Source: CAZNPL01 sp964574815 (GTDB taxonomy: Bacteria; Planctomycetota; Phycisphaerae; UBA1845). Taken from it: a DNA stretch of 64,000 nt. Made by a program: the position numbers and the translations under genes. Numbering within the stretch: the first letter of the stretch is position 1; each line of letters begins with the position of its first letter. A model generated the notes under the pieces. It saw only the letters and a program-made list of their open reading frames with translations, had not been told where the DNA came from and made no database searches. The DNA is taken from contig CAZNPL010000010.1 of NCBI GenBank assembly GCA_964574815.1, positions 62,001 through 126,000 on the forward strand, in the 5' to 3' direction. Below, in pieces: positions 9,334 to 18,061 of this stretch.

Positions 9334-10437
9334 ATGCGAAAACCCATCTTCATCTTTGCGATCCTTGCCGCGGGGCTGGCTCCGGCGGCGAATGCAGTGG
9401 TCATTGAGTTGTCGGCGGAATCGAACAGCGTTGTGCGGCTCTTCATCAACGGCGTCGAGGACTCCAGTGACGATGCGATCGAGATCTTCGGGCCCGACTC
9501 GGGCGTCGAACTGCCGATCCTGACGACGGCCGAACTCGACAACTTCAGCGGAACGGATGTACTCGACGCCCGCGGCGTGGCCATCGGCTCTTTCGACGAT
9601 CCGACCCGCGAAACCGTCGGGCGCAACCCGGAAGAGATCGCCATTGAGGCCGATTGCTTCTCCGGCAACGGGCAAGCCGCATTCGAGTTGACGAGCTCCG
9701 TCGTCGAACAACGCGTCATACGCTTCACTTCGCAAGAGCTGGGGAATCCCGCGGGCGGCTCAGAGTTGGTCCAAAGCGCGTTCTTTCCCTCCGGAGCGAT
9801 CTTCGCGTGGTCGCTCGATGGCGAGCGCGACCTCACAGGCTTGTCCGCCGAGGTCTCGTTTGTCGTTCGGCGACTCACTGTGGACGGCGAAGGCCAGGAA
9901 GAGGACAGCACCATTTTGCTCAACCAATCGGTGTCATTGACCGGCGGGCCGAACGGCTCGATCGAAGGGACCTCCTCGGCCGGGATTCTCGCGCTTTTCT
10001 TCGATCTGGTGGGACTGCCGGATGCGCTCGGCCTGCCGCTCGGCGACGTCAGCGCGGTCGAGTCCAGCCGCATTGCCATCATCCCGGAAACTCAGTCTTT
10101 GCCCTACGAGTACACCGGCACGGTCGACGAGGATTTCGTCCTCGAGGCCGTGGTGACGGTGCAAGTCGTCAACCTGCCCGGCGAAACAGGCGTGGTGGCC
10201 GTCTTCGGCCGCCCGCTCGATGAAGCGGCCAACATCATCGCATTGGCCCTGGAAGAAGAGACGGCCAAGGCCATTCAGGCCCGCATCAACCGCGCGATCA
10301 AGACCGCCCAACCCGACGGCTCGTTCGAGGCCCCGAACAATGCGGCGACCGTGCCGTGCGGTATGTTCGGTGTCGAGACGTTAGCCCTGCTCCTGCTCGG
10401 CTTCGGCGGTTGGTTCGTAACAGGACGCAGGTATTGA
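9334..10437 (+). CDS. Secreted protein with C-terminal sorting-signal-like tail
   Basis: 367 aa. I use ATG 9334, since it gives a proper signal peptide (MRKPIFIFAILAAGLAPAANA); the frame extends upstream to 9160 but that stretch looks non-coding. The body is acidic, beta-rich and without a recognised domain. The C-terminus reads PCG, then a hydrophobic stretch (LALLLLGFGGWFV), then GRRY. This tripartite layout of short motif, membrane helix and basic end is that of PEP-CTERM-like sorting signals, but with PCG in place of PEP. It could be a substrate for the exosortase encoded at 32862-33749 or for another sortase-like enzyme. Confidence 0.7.
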   Translation: MRKPIFIFAILAAGLAPAANAVVIELSAESNSVVRLFINGVEDSSDDAIEIFGPDSGVELPILTTAELDNFSGTDVLDARGVAIGSFDDPTRETVGRNPEEIAIEADCFSGNGQAAFELTSSVVEQRVIRFTSQELGNPAGGSELVQSAFFPSGAIFAWSLDGERDLTGLSAEVSFVVRRLTVDGEGQEEDSTILLNQSVSLTGGPNGSIEGTSSAGILALFFDLVGLPDALGLPLGDVSAVESSRIAIIPETQSLPYEYTGTVDEDFVLEAVVTVQVVNLPGETGVVAVFGRPLDEAANIIALALEEETAKAIQARINRAIKTAQPDGSFEAPNNAATVPCGMFGVETLALLLLGFGGWFVTGRRY

Positions 10438-10658
10438 CTCGAACCGGGCAGCGGGTCGAAACCGGCTCAGCGAACGGCGCGCAGCAATTGCCAGCATTGC
10501 TCAACTCTATCGGGGGCGTCGCGACGGGTTCCCCGGTTCCGACCTTGACCGCCTCACGAGGGGGCATTAGAACCCCATCCGGAAGCTTGCCTGAAGCCCG
10601 TGGTTGAACCGCGCGGAGTCGGGCCACTGGCCTCTAACCACTTTGCTGGTGGGCACTT

Positions 10659-11585
10659 ATGATCGTAGACTGCTACACCTGCATCTGGGAGTCGTCGAAG
10701 CAACTCGGACGCGCCGCCCGTCCGGGCAACGGCCGACCCAATCGGCAGCGCGCCCGCGCCGGCGTCGATCCTCCGGATCACGTGGGCATTGATCAGCATC
10801 TGGCCGCCAGCAAACCGGTCGATGCAGCGATCGTACTTGGTTTCAAGAGCCGCCACCTGGACGCGGACGTACCCAACGAGTTCGTGTCCGATTACGTCCG
10901 CCGCCACCCAGATCGATTGATCGGCTTCGCGGGAATCGACCCGGCGGAATCGAAGAAGGCCATCGAGGATCTGCGCTTCGCCCACGGCGAGCTGGCGATG
11001 CGCGGCGTGGCGTTTGCTCCTTCCGCCCAGAATCTCCACCCATGCCACACCGACGCGAAGTCGTGTTATGAGATCGCCGAAGAGCTGCGCATGCCGGTGA
11101 TCTTCCACACGGGCTTCCGCGACTCGGCGGCGAGCGTTCTGCAGTATGCCCGCCCGGCGCTGCTCGACGAAGTGGCTCAGGAATTCCCGGATTTGAAGAT
11201 CGTCATCGCCCACATGGGTTTTCCATGGGTCAACGAGACGATCGCGCTGCTGGCCAAGCATACCAATGTTCATGCCGACATCAGTTGGCTGCTTCACCAG
11301 CCGTGGCAGGCGTACAACGCGTTGGTCAATGCTCACCAATACGGCGTGCTGGACCGGCTCCTGTTCGGCAGCGGGTTCCCCTACACAAGCCCGGCCCACA
11401 CTATCGAAGGCCTCTACGGTCTCAATCAGATGGTCAGTGGAACGAATCTCCCAACCATCCCGCGCGATCAGCTCCGCGGCATCGTGCAGCGAGACGCCCT
11501 GGCCCTGCTAGGGCTGAGAGAAGCGTCCTCAACGCCGGCGGCGGACGACGAGAACGAGCTGCTCGACGAGGAGGACGAGGGCTGA
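10659..11585 (+). CDS. Amidohydrolase-fold protein (amidohydro_2/ACMSD-like), metal site degenerate
   Basis: 308 aa. The barrel is recognisable by the strand ends VIFHTGFRD (near residue 146), VIAHMGFPW (near 186) and LFGSGFPY (near 240). In the family, strand 1 carries D-x-H-x-H and the last strand G-S-D-x-P. Here strand 1 reads DCYTC and the last site GSGFP, so three of the usual metal ligands are replaced, although the two mid-barrel His remain. The C-terminal tail is very acidic (DEEDEG). It ends 10 nt before an M20 peptidase and is probably co-transcribed with it. It may be a non-hydrolytic paralogue; no substrate can be proposed. Confidence 0.78.
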   Translation: MIVDCYTCIWESSKQLGRAARPGNGRPNRQRARAGVDPPDHVGIDQHLAASKPVDAAIVLGFKSRHLDADVPNEFVSDYVRRHPDRLIGFAGIDPAESKKAIEDLRFAHGELAMRGVAFAPSAQNLHPCHTDAKSCYEIAEELRMPVIFHTGFRDSAASVLQYARPALLDEVAQEFPDLKIVIAHMGFPWVNETIALLAKHTNVHADISWLLHQPWQAYNALVNAHQYGVLDRLLFGSGFPYTSPAHTIEGLYGLNQMVSGTNLPTIPRDQLRGIVQRDALALLGLREASSTPAADDENELLDEEDEG

Positions 11586-11595
11586 CCCGATCGCC

Positions 11596-12762
11596 ATGAC
11601 GCAGCTCACGTCCAGCCAACAGGCCGACGCACGCGATCTTCTCGCCAACCTGGTCCGCATTCCCAGTGTCAACGAAAACCGCGAACAGGCCGACCGGGAA
11701 CAAGCCGAGGGCCGCGTCTCGGAGTTCATCGAATCGTTCCTCGCCGGAATCGGCATGAGCGTGACGCGATACCCGCTGTCTCCCGGCCGCGACAACCTCG
11801 TCGCCTCCTGGCCCGAGCAGCGCAGCGATGAATCATTCGCCCTGCAGGCCCACATGGACACGGTCGGGACCGCCAACATGACGGTCGATCCGTTCGGCGC
11901 CGAGATCCGGGACGGGAAGATGTGGGGGCGCGGCACGTGCGACACCAAAGGTTCGATGGCGGCATTTCTCAGCGCGCTCAAGATCGCGGCCGGTTGGGGC
12001 TGCCCGTTCGGCGCGACGATCCGCTTCGTCGCAACCGCCGGTGAAGAAACCGGCTGCGCCGGAGCCACCGCGCTGGCCGAGGCGGGCTTCCATGTCGATG
12101 TCGTCGTCGTAGGTGAACCGACACGCTGTCGTTTGGTCACCGCACACAAAGGAGTCTATTGGGCCGAATTGCGGGCCGCCGGAAGAAGTTGTCACGCCTC
12201 CATGCCGCACCTCGGCCACAATGCCGTGTTTGCGATGTCCAGGGCCCTTCGATCTATCGAAGAACAGTACATCCCGAAACTGATCGGCGGAACGCATCCG
12301 TTCCTCGGTCATCCGACGCTTTCGGTCGGGACGATCAACGGGGGCGTCGCGACGAATATCGTGCCCGCCGACTGCCGCGCCACGCTCGACTTTCGGCTCC
12401 TGCCGGGCCAGGACGCCGGTGCGGTACGAACGGATTTCCTGAGCAAGCTGGAGGAGGCCGTACCCGATGAGCATTTCGAGCTCGCTGATATGCACGTCCA
12501 GCCGGGCATCGACACGCCCGCGGACGACCCGCGAGTCCGCAGGCTTCTGTCGGCTTGCGAGGCCCGAACCGGACAGACCGGCCCGGAGGGCGTTCACTTC
12601 TACGCCGATTCCGGACCGTTCAGCGCCGCAGGAATCATCAGCGTGCTCTTAGGCCCCGGCGACATCGCCCAGGCGCATACGGCCGCCGAATTCCTCGAAC
12701 TGGATCAACTCTACCTCGCCACCGAGATCGCCCTCGACTGGCTCGGCCACTTGCGAGAATAA
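11596..12762 (+). CDS. M20 family metallopeptidase/deacylase (ArgE/DapE-like)
   Basis: 388 aa with full M20 zinc-site signatures: HMDTV (near residue 95), GRGTCDTKG (near 115, bridging Asp), GEETG (near 148, catalytic Glu), GEPT (near 175) and a C-terminal GPGDIAQAHTAAEF (near 355, His ligand). A dimerisation domain lies between. Members hydrolyse N-acyl amino acids or small peptides (acetylornithine, succinyl-diaminopimelate and similar). Without lys or arg genes nearby, the substrate is open. It follows the amidohydrolase-like gene by 10 nt. Confidence 0.9.
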   Translation: MTQLTSSQQADARDLLANLVRIPSVNENREQADREQAEGRVSEFIESFLAGIGMSVTRYPLSPGRDNLVASWPEQRSDESFALQAHMDTVGTANMTVDPFGAEIRDGKMWGRGTCDTKGSMAAFLSALKIAAGWGCPFGATIRFVATAGEETGCAGATALAEAGFHVDVVVVGEPTRCRLVTAHKGVYWAELRAAGRSCHASMPHLGHNAVFAMSRALRSIEEQYIPKLIGGTHPFLGHPTLSVGTINGGVATNIVPADCRATLDFRLLPGQDAGAVRTDFLSKLEEAVPDEHFELADMHVQPGIDTPADDPRVRRLLSACEARTGQTGPEGVHFYADSGPFSAAGIISVLLGPGDIAQAHTAAEFLELDQLYLATEIALDWLGHLRE

Positions 12763-12874
12763 AGTGCGAGCGTCGCCAGGCGTGCCAACTGCCCCGCCCG
12801 TTGCGAAGCAAGGGGTGGGGAGTCGCGTGCAAGGTAGACGATGGCTGCGTGCGCGACGGAAACGACCTACGGGG

Positions 12875-13381
12875 CTACCGCGTCGCGTCGGTGCCATCGG
12901 GCCGCAATAGCCACTCCTGCTCGGCGTCGTACTCGGGGTCCGCGGTCGATGCGGGGGTGGCATCAATGTCGAACAGGTAGAACGTGCGCCGGGCCACCTC
13001 GACGCGGAAGCCGCGCTCCTGCAAATCGCGCACCTTCTTGAGCACGGCCGGGGGAAGCGTTACGTACTCCTCAGGCGGCAGTTCGCGTTCGGACTCCAGC
13101 AAGCCGCCATCGGCCAGGACCGTCGCCTCGACCTCGACACCGTCCTCCTGCCACTCGGCTTCATAGGCCACGAACATTCCGCGATCCTCCCGCTCGAACT
13201 CGGTGAACGGACGTCCACCGGCAGCGGCCCGCAGAGCATCGAGGGCGGCCGGCGGGATCGCGCCCTCATCGACCGAAGCTTCCGCCTGTTCGAGCGGAGT
13301 TGAAGCGAACTGCGTTGAACGACATCCGCCGAGCAGGCAAACGGCACACAGGCTGACAGCAGTAACTTGGATCCATCTCAT
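12875..13381 (-). CDS. Small lipoprotein of unknown function
   Basis: 168 aa. I chose ATG 13381 because it has a GGAG ribosome site about 8 nt upstream and begins a lipoprotein signal (VTAVSLCAVCLLGGC, lipobox LLGGC). The mature part has a segment with alternating charged strands (AYEAEWQEDGVEVEATVLAD) and a following LPPAVLKKVRDL, which recalls PepSY-like putative inhibitor domains. That is a weak resemblance. It lies downstream of a DUF2304/GT2 pair on the same strand. Confidence 0.7.
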   Translation of the reverse strand: MRWIQVTAVSLCAVCLLGGCRSTQFASTPLEQAEASVDEGAIPPAALDALRAAAGGRPFTEFEREDRGMFVAYEAEWQEDGVEVEATVLADGGLLESERELPPEEYVTLPPAVLKKVRDLQERGFRVEVARRTFYLFDIDATPASTADPEYDAEQEWLLRPDGTDATR

Positions 13382-13424
13382 CGATTCCGCTCCATCCAAT
13401 ACCCGTATCAAAAGCATTCCATCC

Positions 13425-13817
13425 TTAACGCCCATCTCCCGGCGGCGATCCGCCGTCATCCACCTCCGCCGCAACCACCGCGTCGCGAATCGCAATGTGC
13501 CGGACGAGCAGCGTGACGTCGCGTCGCAGCCGGCGGATTCGGATGTACATCATGATAAAGCCGAGCACCATACCGACGACGGTGCCGTAGAGAATCAGAT
13601 CCGTGCCGCGCCCGATGCCCAGAAACCGTGCCACCCGCGTGGTCAGCCCGGGCCAGATCACCGCGGCCCCGCCACCAAGGCAGATGACGATCCACAACGC
13701 CCCCGCGATGCGCGACACCCGGCCCCTAACGGTCGCGACCAAGGCCACCAGCAGCAGCGCACCCGAGAAAACCAGCAGTATAACCTGAATGAGATTCAAG
13801 CTCTCTGTGCCCATCAT
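13425..13817 (-). CDS. DUF2304 membrane protein
   Basis: 130 aa from ATG 13817, preceded by a GGAAGGGTGGGA ribosome site and overlapping the end of the GT2 gene by four bases. There are three hydrophobic helices (IQVILLVFSGALLLVALVA, IAGALWIVICLGGGAAVIWPG and LILYGTVVGMVLGFIMMYI), then a charged tail. DUF2304 proteins commonly sit beside dolichol-phosphate-mannose-synthase-like GT2 enzymes, as here, and may help anchor or work with them. The open frame runs further upstream to 14171, but that part is antisense-type shadow of the GT2 and is not used. Confidence 0.85.
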   Translation of the reverse strand: MMGTESLNLIQVILLVFSGALLLVALVATVRGRVSRIAGALWIVICLGGGAAVIWPGLTTRVARFLGIGRGTDLILYGTVVGMVLGFIMMYIRIRRLRRDVTLLVRHIAIRDAVVAAEVDDGGSPPGDGR

Positions 13818-14536
13818 TGTCCCACCCTTCCGACCAGATAGTGAAGCAGAATGCGCAGCCCGTCGCGGAGCGACTGCCCCTTGGCAAGCGAGTAAGGCGT
13901 GTAGCGAATGGCGACCGGAACTTCCTTGTACCGCAGCCCGGAGCGGCGCACAAAGTCCATGAGTTCGCTTGCGTGGGCCATGCGATCCTGAGTGATGTCG
14001 AGCCGCTCGGCCGCTGTACGCGAAAACGCCCGCAGCCCGTTGTGGGCATCGGTGACGCGCACGCGGCTCACAAGCCGTGTGAACCAGACCGCACACTTGA
14101 GCGCAAGCCGCCGGGAGACCGGCATCTCGACAGTCTGCCCGAGAAACCGCGAGCCCAGCGTGATGTCGCATTCGCCGCTGCGGATCGGGGCCAGCAAAGT
14201 CGGAATATCCTCAGGCCGATGCTGTCCGTCGGCGTCGAACGTAATCAGGTACCGAGCTCCGCGCAACAGGGCAAAGTGGATGCCCGTCTGCAGCGCCGCG
14301 CCCTGTCCGCGATTGATCACATGCCGAAGAACGTACGGAGCGACATCCCGTGCCGCCTCAAGAGTCCTGTCAGCCGAGCCGTCGTCGACAACCACAGCGT
14401 TGGGGCAGACCGCCCGAAGCTCCGTGAGCACATCCCGTATCGTCGCCGCCTCGTTGTAAGCCGCAACCACCACGAAAACGTGCTGCATTTCAGCGTCGGT
14501 ATGCGAGTCTTGCACAGTGTCGGACTTCTGGCTCAT
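13814..14536 (-). CDS. Family 2 glycosyltransferase (dolichyl-phosphate mannose synthase-like)
   Basis: 240 aa. GT-A signatures: VVVAAYNEAATI near residue 22, VVVDDGSADRT near 48, and the metal-binding DADGQHRPED near 102. NGLRAFSRTA near 168 is typical of polyprenyl-phosphate hexose synthases. It lacks the long membrane tail found in GtrB-like enzymes; the overlapping DUF2304 gene may supply the membrane part. The likely reaction is transfer of a hexose from a nucleotide sugar to undecaprenyl phosphate, feeding GT-C enzymes such as the TPR proteins at 15-27 kb. That link is inferred. Confidence 0.88.
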   Translation of the reverse strand: MSQKSDTVQDSHTDAEMQHVFVVVAAYNEAATIRDVLTELRAVCPNAVVVDDGSADRTLEAARDVAPYVLRHVINRGQGAALQTGIHFALLRGARYLITFDADGQHRPEDIPTLLAPIRSGECDITLGSRFLGQTVEMPVSRRLALKCAVWFTRLVSRVRVTDAHNGLRAFSRTAAERLDITQDRMAHASELMDFVRRSGLRYKEVPVAIRYTPYSLAKGQSLRDGLRILLHYLVGRVGQ

Positions 14537-14992
14537 GACGCAATCAACATGTTGATCGAGTGCTTCTGCGTCTCTCCGGACTGAATTATCCTAACGAGCC
14601 GCCGGGTTTGGTTCCATCGGCGGGCACGTGGGCGGCTCTCGGAGGTTGCGCAACAGTTTGGGCGGGTGCCATCGGTTCGCCTCAGGCGGATCTGCCAGTG
14701 TGAATGCCTGGAGCGGTATTCGAGGAACCACACGGGCGGACAAGCCGCCCGTGGCACCCAAGATCGAATAGCCCCTGGACTGTCACGGCACCGTCATCGG
14801 GGCCGGCGGTCTACCCGTTGGTACAGCTGAGAACCGCCGACAGATGCCAAGATCGCGGTTATGCTTGATCCAGCCGTAGCCGGAGCCGCGCGGTGTCCGG
14901 TCGCGGGCGCGAGCGAGGGAGTCGCCGGCAATGCAGGGAATGGTTATCGGCGCGTCTTCGGCCCCGAGCGGCCTCTCTTGAGCCAGGTGCGC
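14537..14992. other. Intergenic region with one GC-rich hairpin
   Basis: About 456 nt between the divergently placed GT2 and the TPR protein. No convincing gene. It contains a perfect 9-bp stem, CACGGGCGG at 14731-14739 and CCGCCCGTG at 14745-14753, with a 5-nt loop and no T-tract. An ATG at 14861 opens the TPR frame early, but the residues it adds look non-coding. Promoters for both flanking genes should lie here; I could not pick out confident -35/-10 boxes. Confidence 0.5.
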
Positions 14993-16993
14993 ATGCGGCG
15001 CGAACGTCACATACAGAAAGCAGCGCCGCAGGACGTGCCGGCGGGCTGGCGACGATTCCTGCCTTTGCTGATCGTGGCCGCAGGGCTGCTCGCTTACCAC
15101 AACAGCTTTTCGGGCGTTTTCATCCTCGACGACGAATACCACATCGTCGAGAACGAGCGCATCCGCCAGTTGTGGCCGCCCTGGCCCCTGCTCGATCATC
15201 GCCGCCCGGTCGTCGAGATTAGCCTGGCCATCAACTACGCATGGGGCCGTCTCGAGGTTGGCGGCTATCACGCGTTCAACCTGGTGATCCATCTGTTGGC
15301 CGGCCTGACGCTGTTCGGCCTCTTGCGGCGCACGCTGCTGCTGGAGCGGTTCGGACAACGGTTTGGACAGTCCGCACATTGGTGGGCGCTGGCGGTCGCG
15401 TTGATCTGGGTGGTCCATCCGCTTCAGACGCAAAGCGTGACCTACGTTATCCAGCGCGGCGAGTCGATGATGGGGCTGTTCTATCTGCTGACGCTGTACT
15501 GCACCGTGCGCGGGGCAGGCTCAGCCCGGCCCGCAACGTGGTACATCGGCGCCGTCATCGTCTGTGCGCTGGGCATGGGCTGCAAAGCGGTCATGATCAC
15601 GGCACCCGTGGTCGTTCTGCTTTACGACTGGACATTCCTACGCGAACCCGTTCGCGGGATGATGCGCCGTCGGTGGCCGTTATACCTGGGCCTGATCGCC
15701 ACCTTTTCGATCCCTGCGGCCGGGGGACTGTTTCGCAGTGTCCTGACGCCGCCGGCCGACGTCACCGTCTCGCTCGGCTTCGGATATGAGGACATAACGC
15801 CCTGGCAATACCTCCTGACCCAGTCCGAGGTCCTGCTGCATTATCTTCGGCTGTCGTTCTGGCCCGACCCGCTCTGCCTCGACTACGCCTGGCCGGCAGC
15901 TAACAGCGTTCGGGAGGTTGTCCTACCGGGGCTGCTGATCGTGCTTCTGTTGTCATTGACGATCTGGGCGTTGTGGCGGCGCTGGTGGCCCGGTTTTGCG
16001 GGGGCGTGGTTTTTCGTAATACTCAGTCCGACGTCGAGCTTCGTGCCGATCAAGGACATCGCCTTCGAGCACCGCATGTACCTGCCGCTCGCAGGCGTGA
16101 TCGTCATTGCAGTGGCCGGCGCCGCCGTCATCTGCCGTCGGCTCGCCGACTCGCTCAACATCGCACGTGCGGCGCGGCGCGCCGTCGCTTTGATCGCCGT
16201 GTCGGCCGTCGTCTCGGCACTGATATACGGTACAGTGCAACGCAATGAGGACTACGACAGTCGGCTGACCATGTGGTCGAGAGTGGCTGCCCTGCGCCCC
16301 AACAACAGCCGCGCGCAACTCAACCTCGGAAACGCCCTTTTCAACGTAGACCTCGAGCGGGCCATAAGAGCATACGAACGAGCCCTCAGCCTGGACCCAT
16401 CCGCCACCCAGGCCCGCCACAACCTCGCCAACGCCGCCCTCAAACAGGGGCGACTCGACGCCGCAATCGAAGGCTACCGCAAGGTCGTCGAACAGGAACC
16501 CGGCTACGTCCGGGCCTGGTACAACATGGGCAACGCCCTCCGCCGCCTGGAACGTTACACAGAAGCGGTGCAGGCGTATCGGAACGCACTCGAGACCGCC
16601 CCGGAGCATCTTGACGCTCGAACGAACCTGGGGTTAACGTTGGCCAAGATGGGCGAATTCGGAGAGGCGATCGCCGAATACGAAACCGTGCTGCAGATGG
16701 ACGCCGGCCACGTCGGCGCTCGCCTGAATCTGGCGGCCACGTTGCACCGACAGGGACTGTCAGAGCAGGCGGCGGCGCAGTTTCGGTTCGTGACGCGCCT
16801 GCGGCCGCGGCATGCAAACGCCCATTACCGGCTCGGCGTGGTCCTGATCGAAATGGGCCGCTTCGACGAAGCGGCCGCAACCTTGCAGCGGGCGTTATTC
16901 CTCAAGCCCGACGATCCAGACATTCGCCAGGCACTGGCGACGGCACAGGCCGGGATGCGCTCAAACGGGCGGAACAGGGATGGCGGCTCCTGA
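14993..16993 (+). CDS. GT-C-like membrane protein with C-terminal TPR domain (TMTC-like), copy 1
   Basis: 666 aa from ATG 14993. This start matches the short cytoplasmic tail of the paralogues at 22893 and 24935; an earlier ATG at 14861 is possible. The N-terminal two thirds is polytopic. Its first outer loop contains FILDDEYHIVEN, where acidic residues are catalytic in PMT/TMTC-type GT-C enzymes. Other shared motifs are HPLQTQSVTYVIQR, ESMMGLFYLLTLYC, MGCKAVMITAPVV and FEHRMYLPLAG. From about residue 432 there are six to seven TPR units. The family includes O-mannosyltransferases using lipid-linked sugars. Here it may glycosylate exported proteins or glycans; the acceptor is unknown. It overlaps the following GT2. 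Confidence 0.85.
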   Translation: MRRERHIQKAAPQDVPAGWRRFLPLLIVAAGLLAYHNSFSGVFILDDEYHIVENERIRQLWPPWPLLDHRRPVVEISLAINYAWGRLEVGGYHAFNLVIHLLAGLTLFGLLRRTLLLERFGQRFGQSAHWWALAVALIWVVHPLQTQSVTYVIQRGESMMGLFYLLTLYCTVRGAGSARPATWYIGAVIVCALGMGCKAVMITAPVVVLLYDWTFLREPVRGMMRRRWPLYLGLIATFSIPAAGGLFRSVLTPPADVTVSLGFGYEDITPWQYLLTQSEVLLHYLRLSFWPDPLCLDYAWPAANSVREVVLPGLLIVLLLSLTIWALWRRWWPGFAGAWFFVILSPTSSFVPIKDIAFEHRMYLPLAGVIVIAVAGAAVICRRLADSLNIARAARRAVALIAVSAVVSALIYGTVQRNEDYDSRLTMWSRVAALRPNNSRAQLNLGNALFNVDLERAIRAYERALSLDPSATQARHNLANAALKQGRLDAAIEGYRKVVEQEPGYVRAWYNMGNALRRLERYTEAVQAYRNALETAPEHLDARTNLGLTLAKMGEFGEAIAEYETVLQMDAGHVGARLNLAATLHRQGLSEQAAAQFRFVTRLRPRHANAHYRLGVVLIEMGRFDEAAATLQRALFLKPDDPDIRQALATAQAGMRSNGRNRDGGS

Positions 16994-18017
16994 GAACAAA
17001 GGCTCGGACGAACGGCGCGTCAGCCTGGTCATCCCCGGGCGCAACTGTACCGCCACGATCCGGCAATGCCTTGATGCCGTGGTGCCATTGCTGCGGCCGT
17101 CGGGCGCACCGCTGTCAGAGATCATCTTTGTCGACGACGGTTCCACGGACCAGACACCCCAGATTGTCCACGACTACCCCGTCACGTGTGTGCGAGGTGA
17201 AGGGGGCGGGCCCGGCGCCGCGCGAAACCTAGGTTGGCAGGCGGCGCATAACGAACTGGTGTGGTTCATTGACTCGGACTGCGTCGCCGAACCCGACGCC
17301 CTCGCTCTATTGCTTGGCCATCTCGACGAGCCGCGCGTCGGCGGTGTCGGCGGAAGCTACGCGAACCTGGCGACCGACTCGCTGCTCGCCTGCCTGATTC
17401 ACGAGGAGATCATCGGCCGTCATCGTTCCATGCCGACCGAGGTCAACTTCCTGGGCAGTTTCAACGTCGTTTACCGAAGGAGCGTGCTCGAGTCAGTCGA
17501 CGGGTTCGACGAGCGTTGGGTCAACGGGCCGGGAAAGCCGGGAGCCGAAGACGCCGATCTGGCCTACCGTGTACGTGCGGCCGGGTACCTGCTGCACTTT
17601 GAGCCGCGATCGCGCGTGGGTCATTATCACCCGACCAGCTTGCGCCGCTACCTTCGCGCGCAACGGATCCACGGGCGATGGCGCGTTAACCTCCACTTGC
17701 GACATCCCCGAACGGCCGGTGGCGATGTGTACAGTTCGATGATCGATCACGGACAACCCTTCGTCGCGCTGCTGATTGTGGCCGCACTCCCCACTGTCGC
17801 GTTTCCGGCCACTCGATGGGTCGTACCTGCACTGGCGTTGGTGTTGTTGCTGATGCAAATTCCGATTACCAGCAGCACCATTCGCCGGACTCGGCGGTGG
17901 CGCTGCGCCGCTTTCGCGCCGCTGGGAATCGCCCGGGCGTTTGCCCGGGGTTTCGGATTAGTCCAAGGCCTGTGGGGCGCATTGCGATCTCGGCCTCCCA
18001 CGGCATCTTTGCCGTGA
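16980..18017 (+). CDS. Family 2 glycosyltransferase with C-terminal membrane segments
   Basis: 345 aa, overlapping the end of the TPR gene by 14 nt. GT-A signatures: VSLVIPGRN (near residue 14), IIFVDDGSTDQTP (near 47), GPGAARNLGW (near 75), WFIDSDC (near 94) and the acceptor-side motif GAEDADLAYR (near 183). Two or three hydrophobic helices lie in the last 100 residues, so it acts at the inner face of the membrane. It probably adds a sugar in the pathway of the adjacent flippase. The sugar is not predictable. Confidence 0.88.
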   Translation: MAAPENKGSDERRVSLVIPGRNCTATIRQCLDAVVPLLRPSGAPLSEIIFVDDGSTDQTPQIVHDYPVTCVRGEGGGPGAARNLGWQAAHNELVWFIDSDCVAEPDALALLLGHLDEPRVGGVGGSYANLATDSLLACLIHEEIIGRHRSMPTEVNFLGSFNVVYRRSVLESVDGFDERWVNGPGKPGAEDADLAYRVRAAGYLLHFEPRSRVGHYHPTSLRRYLRAQRIHGRWRVNLHLRHPRTAGGDVYSSMIDHGQPFVALLIVAALPTVAFPATRWVVPALALVLLLMQIPITSSTIRRTRRWRCAAFAPLGIARAFARGFGLVQGLWGALRSRPPTASLP

Positions 18018-18061
18018 CCCGCGTCCACTGGCGAAACGTTCGAGTTTCTTCGACATCGCGC

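Noticed and set aside
17816..18061. N-terminal extension of the flippase frame
   Set aside because: Lies within the GT2 gene in another frame; ATG 18062 begins the first membrane helix as expected.
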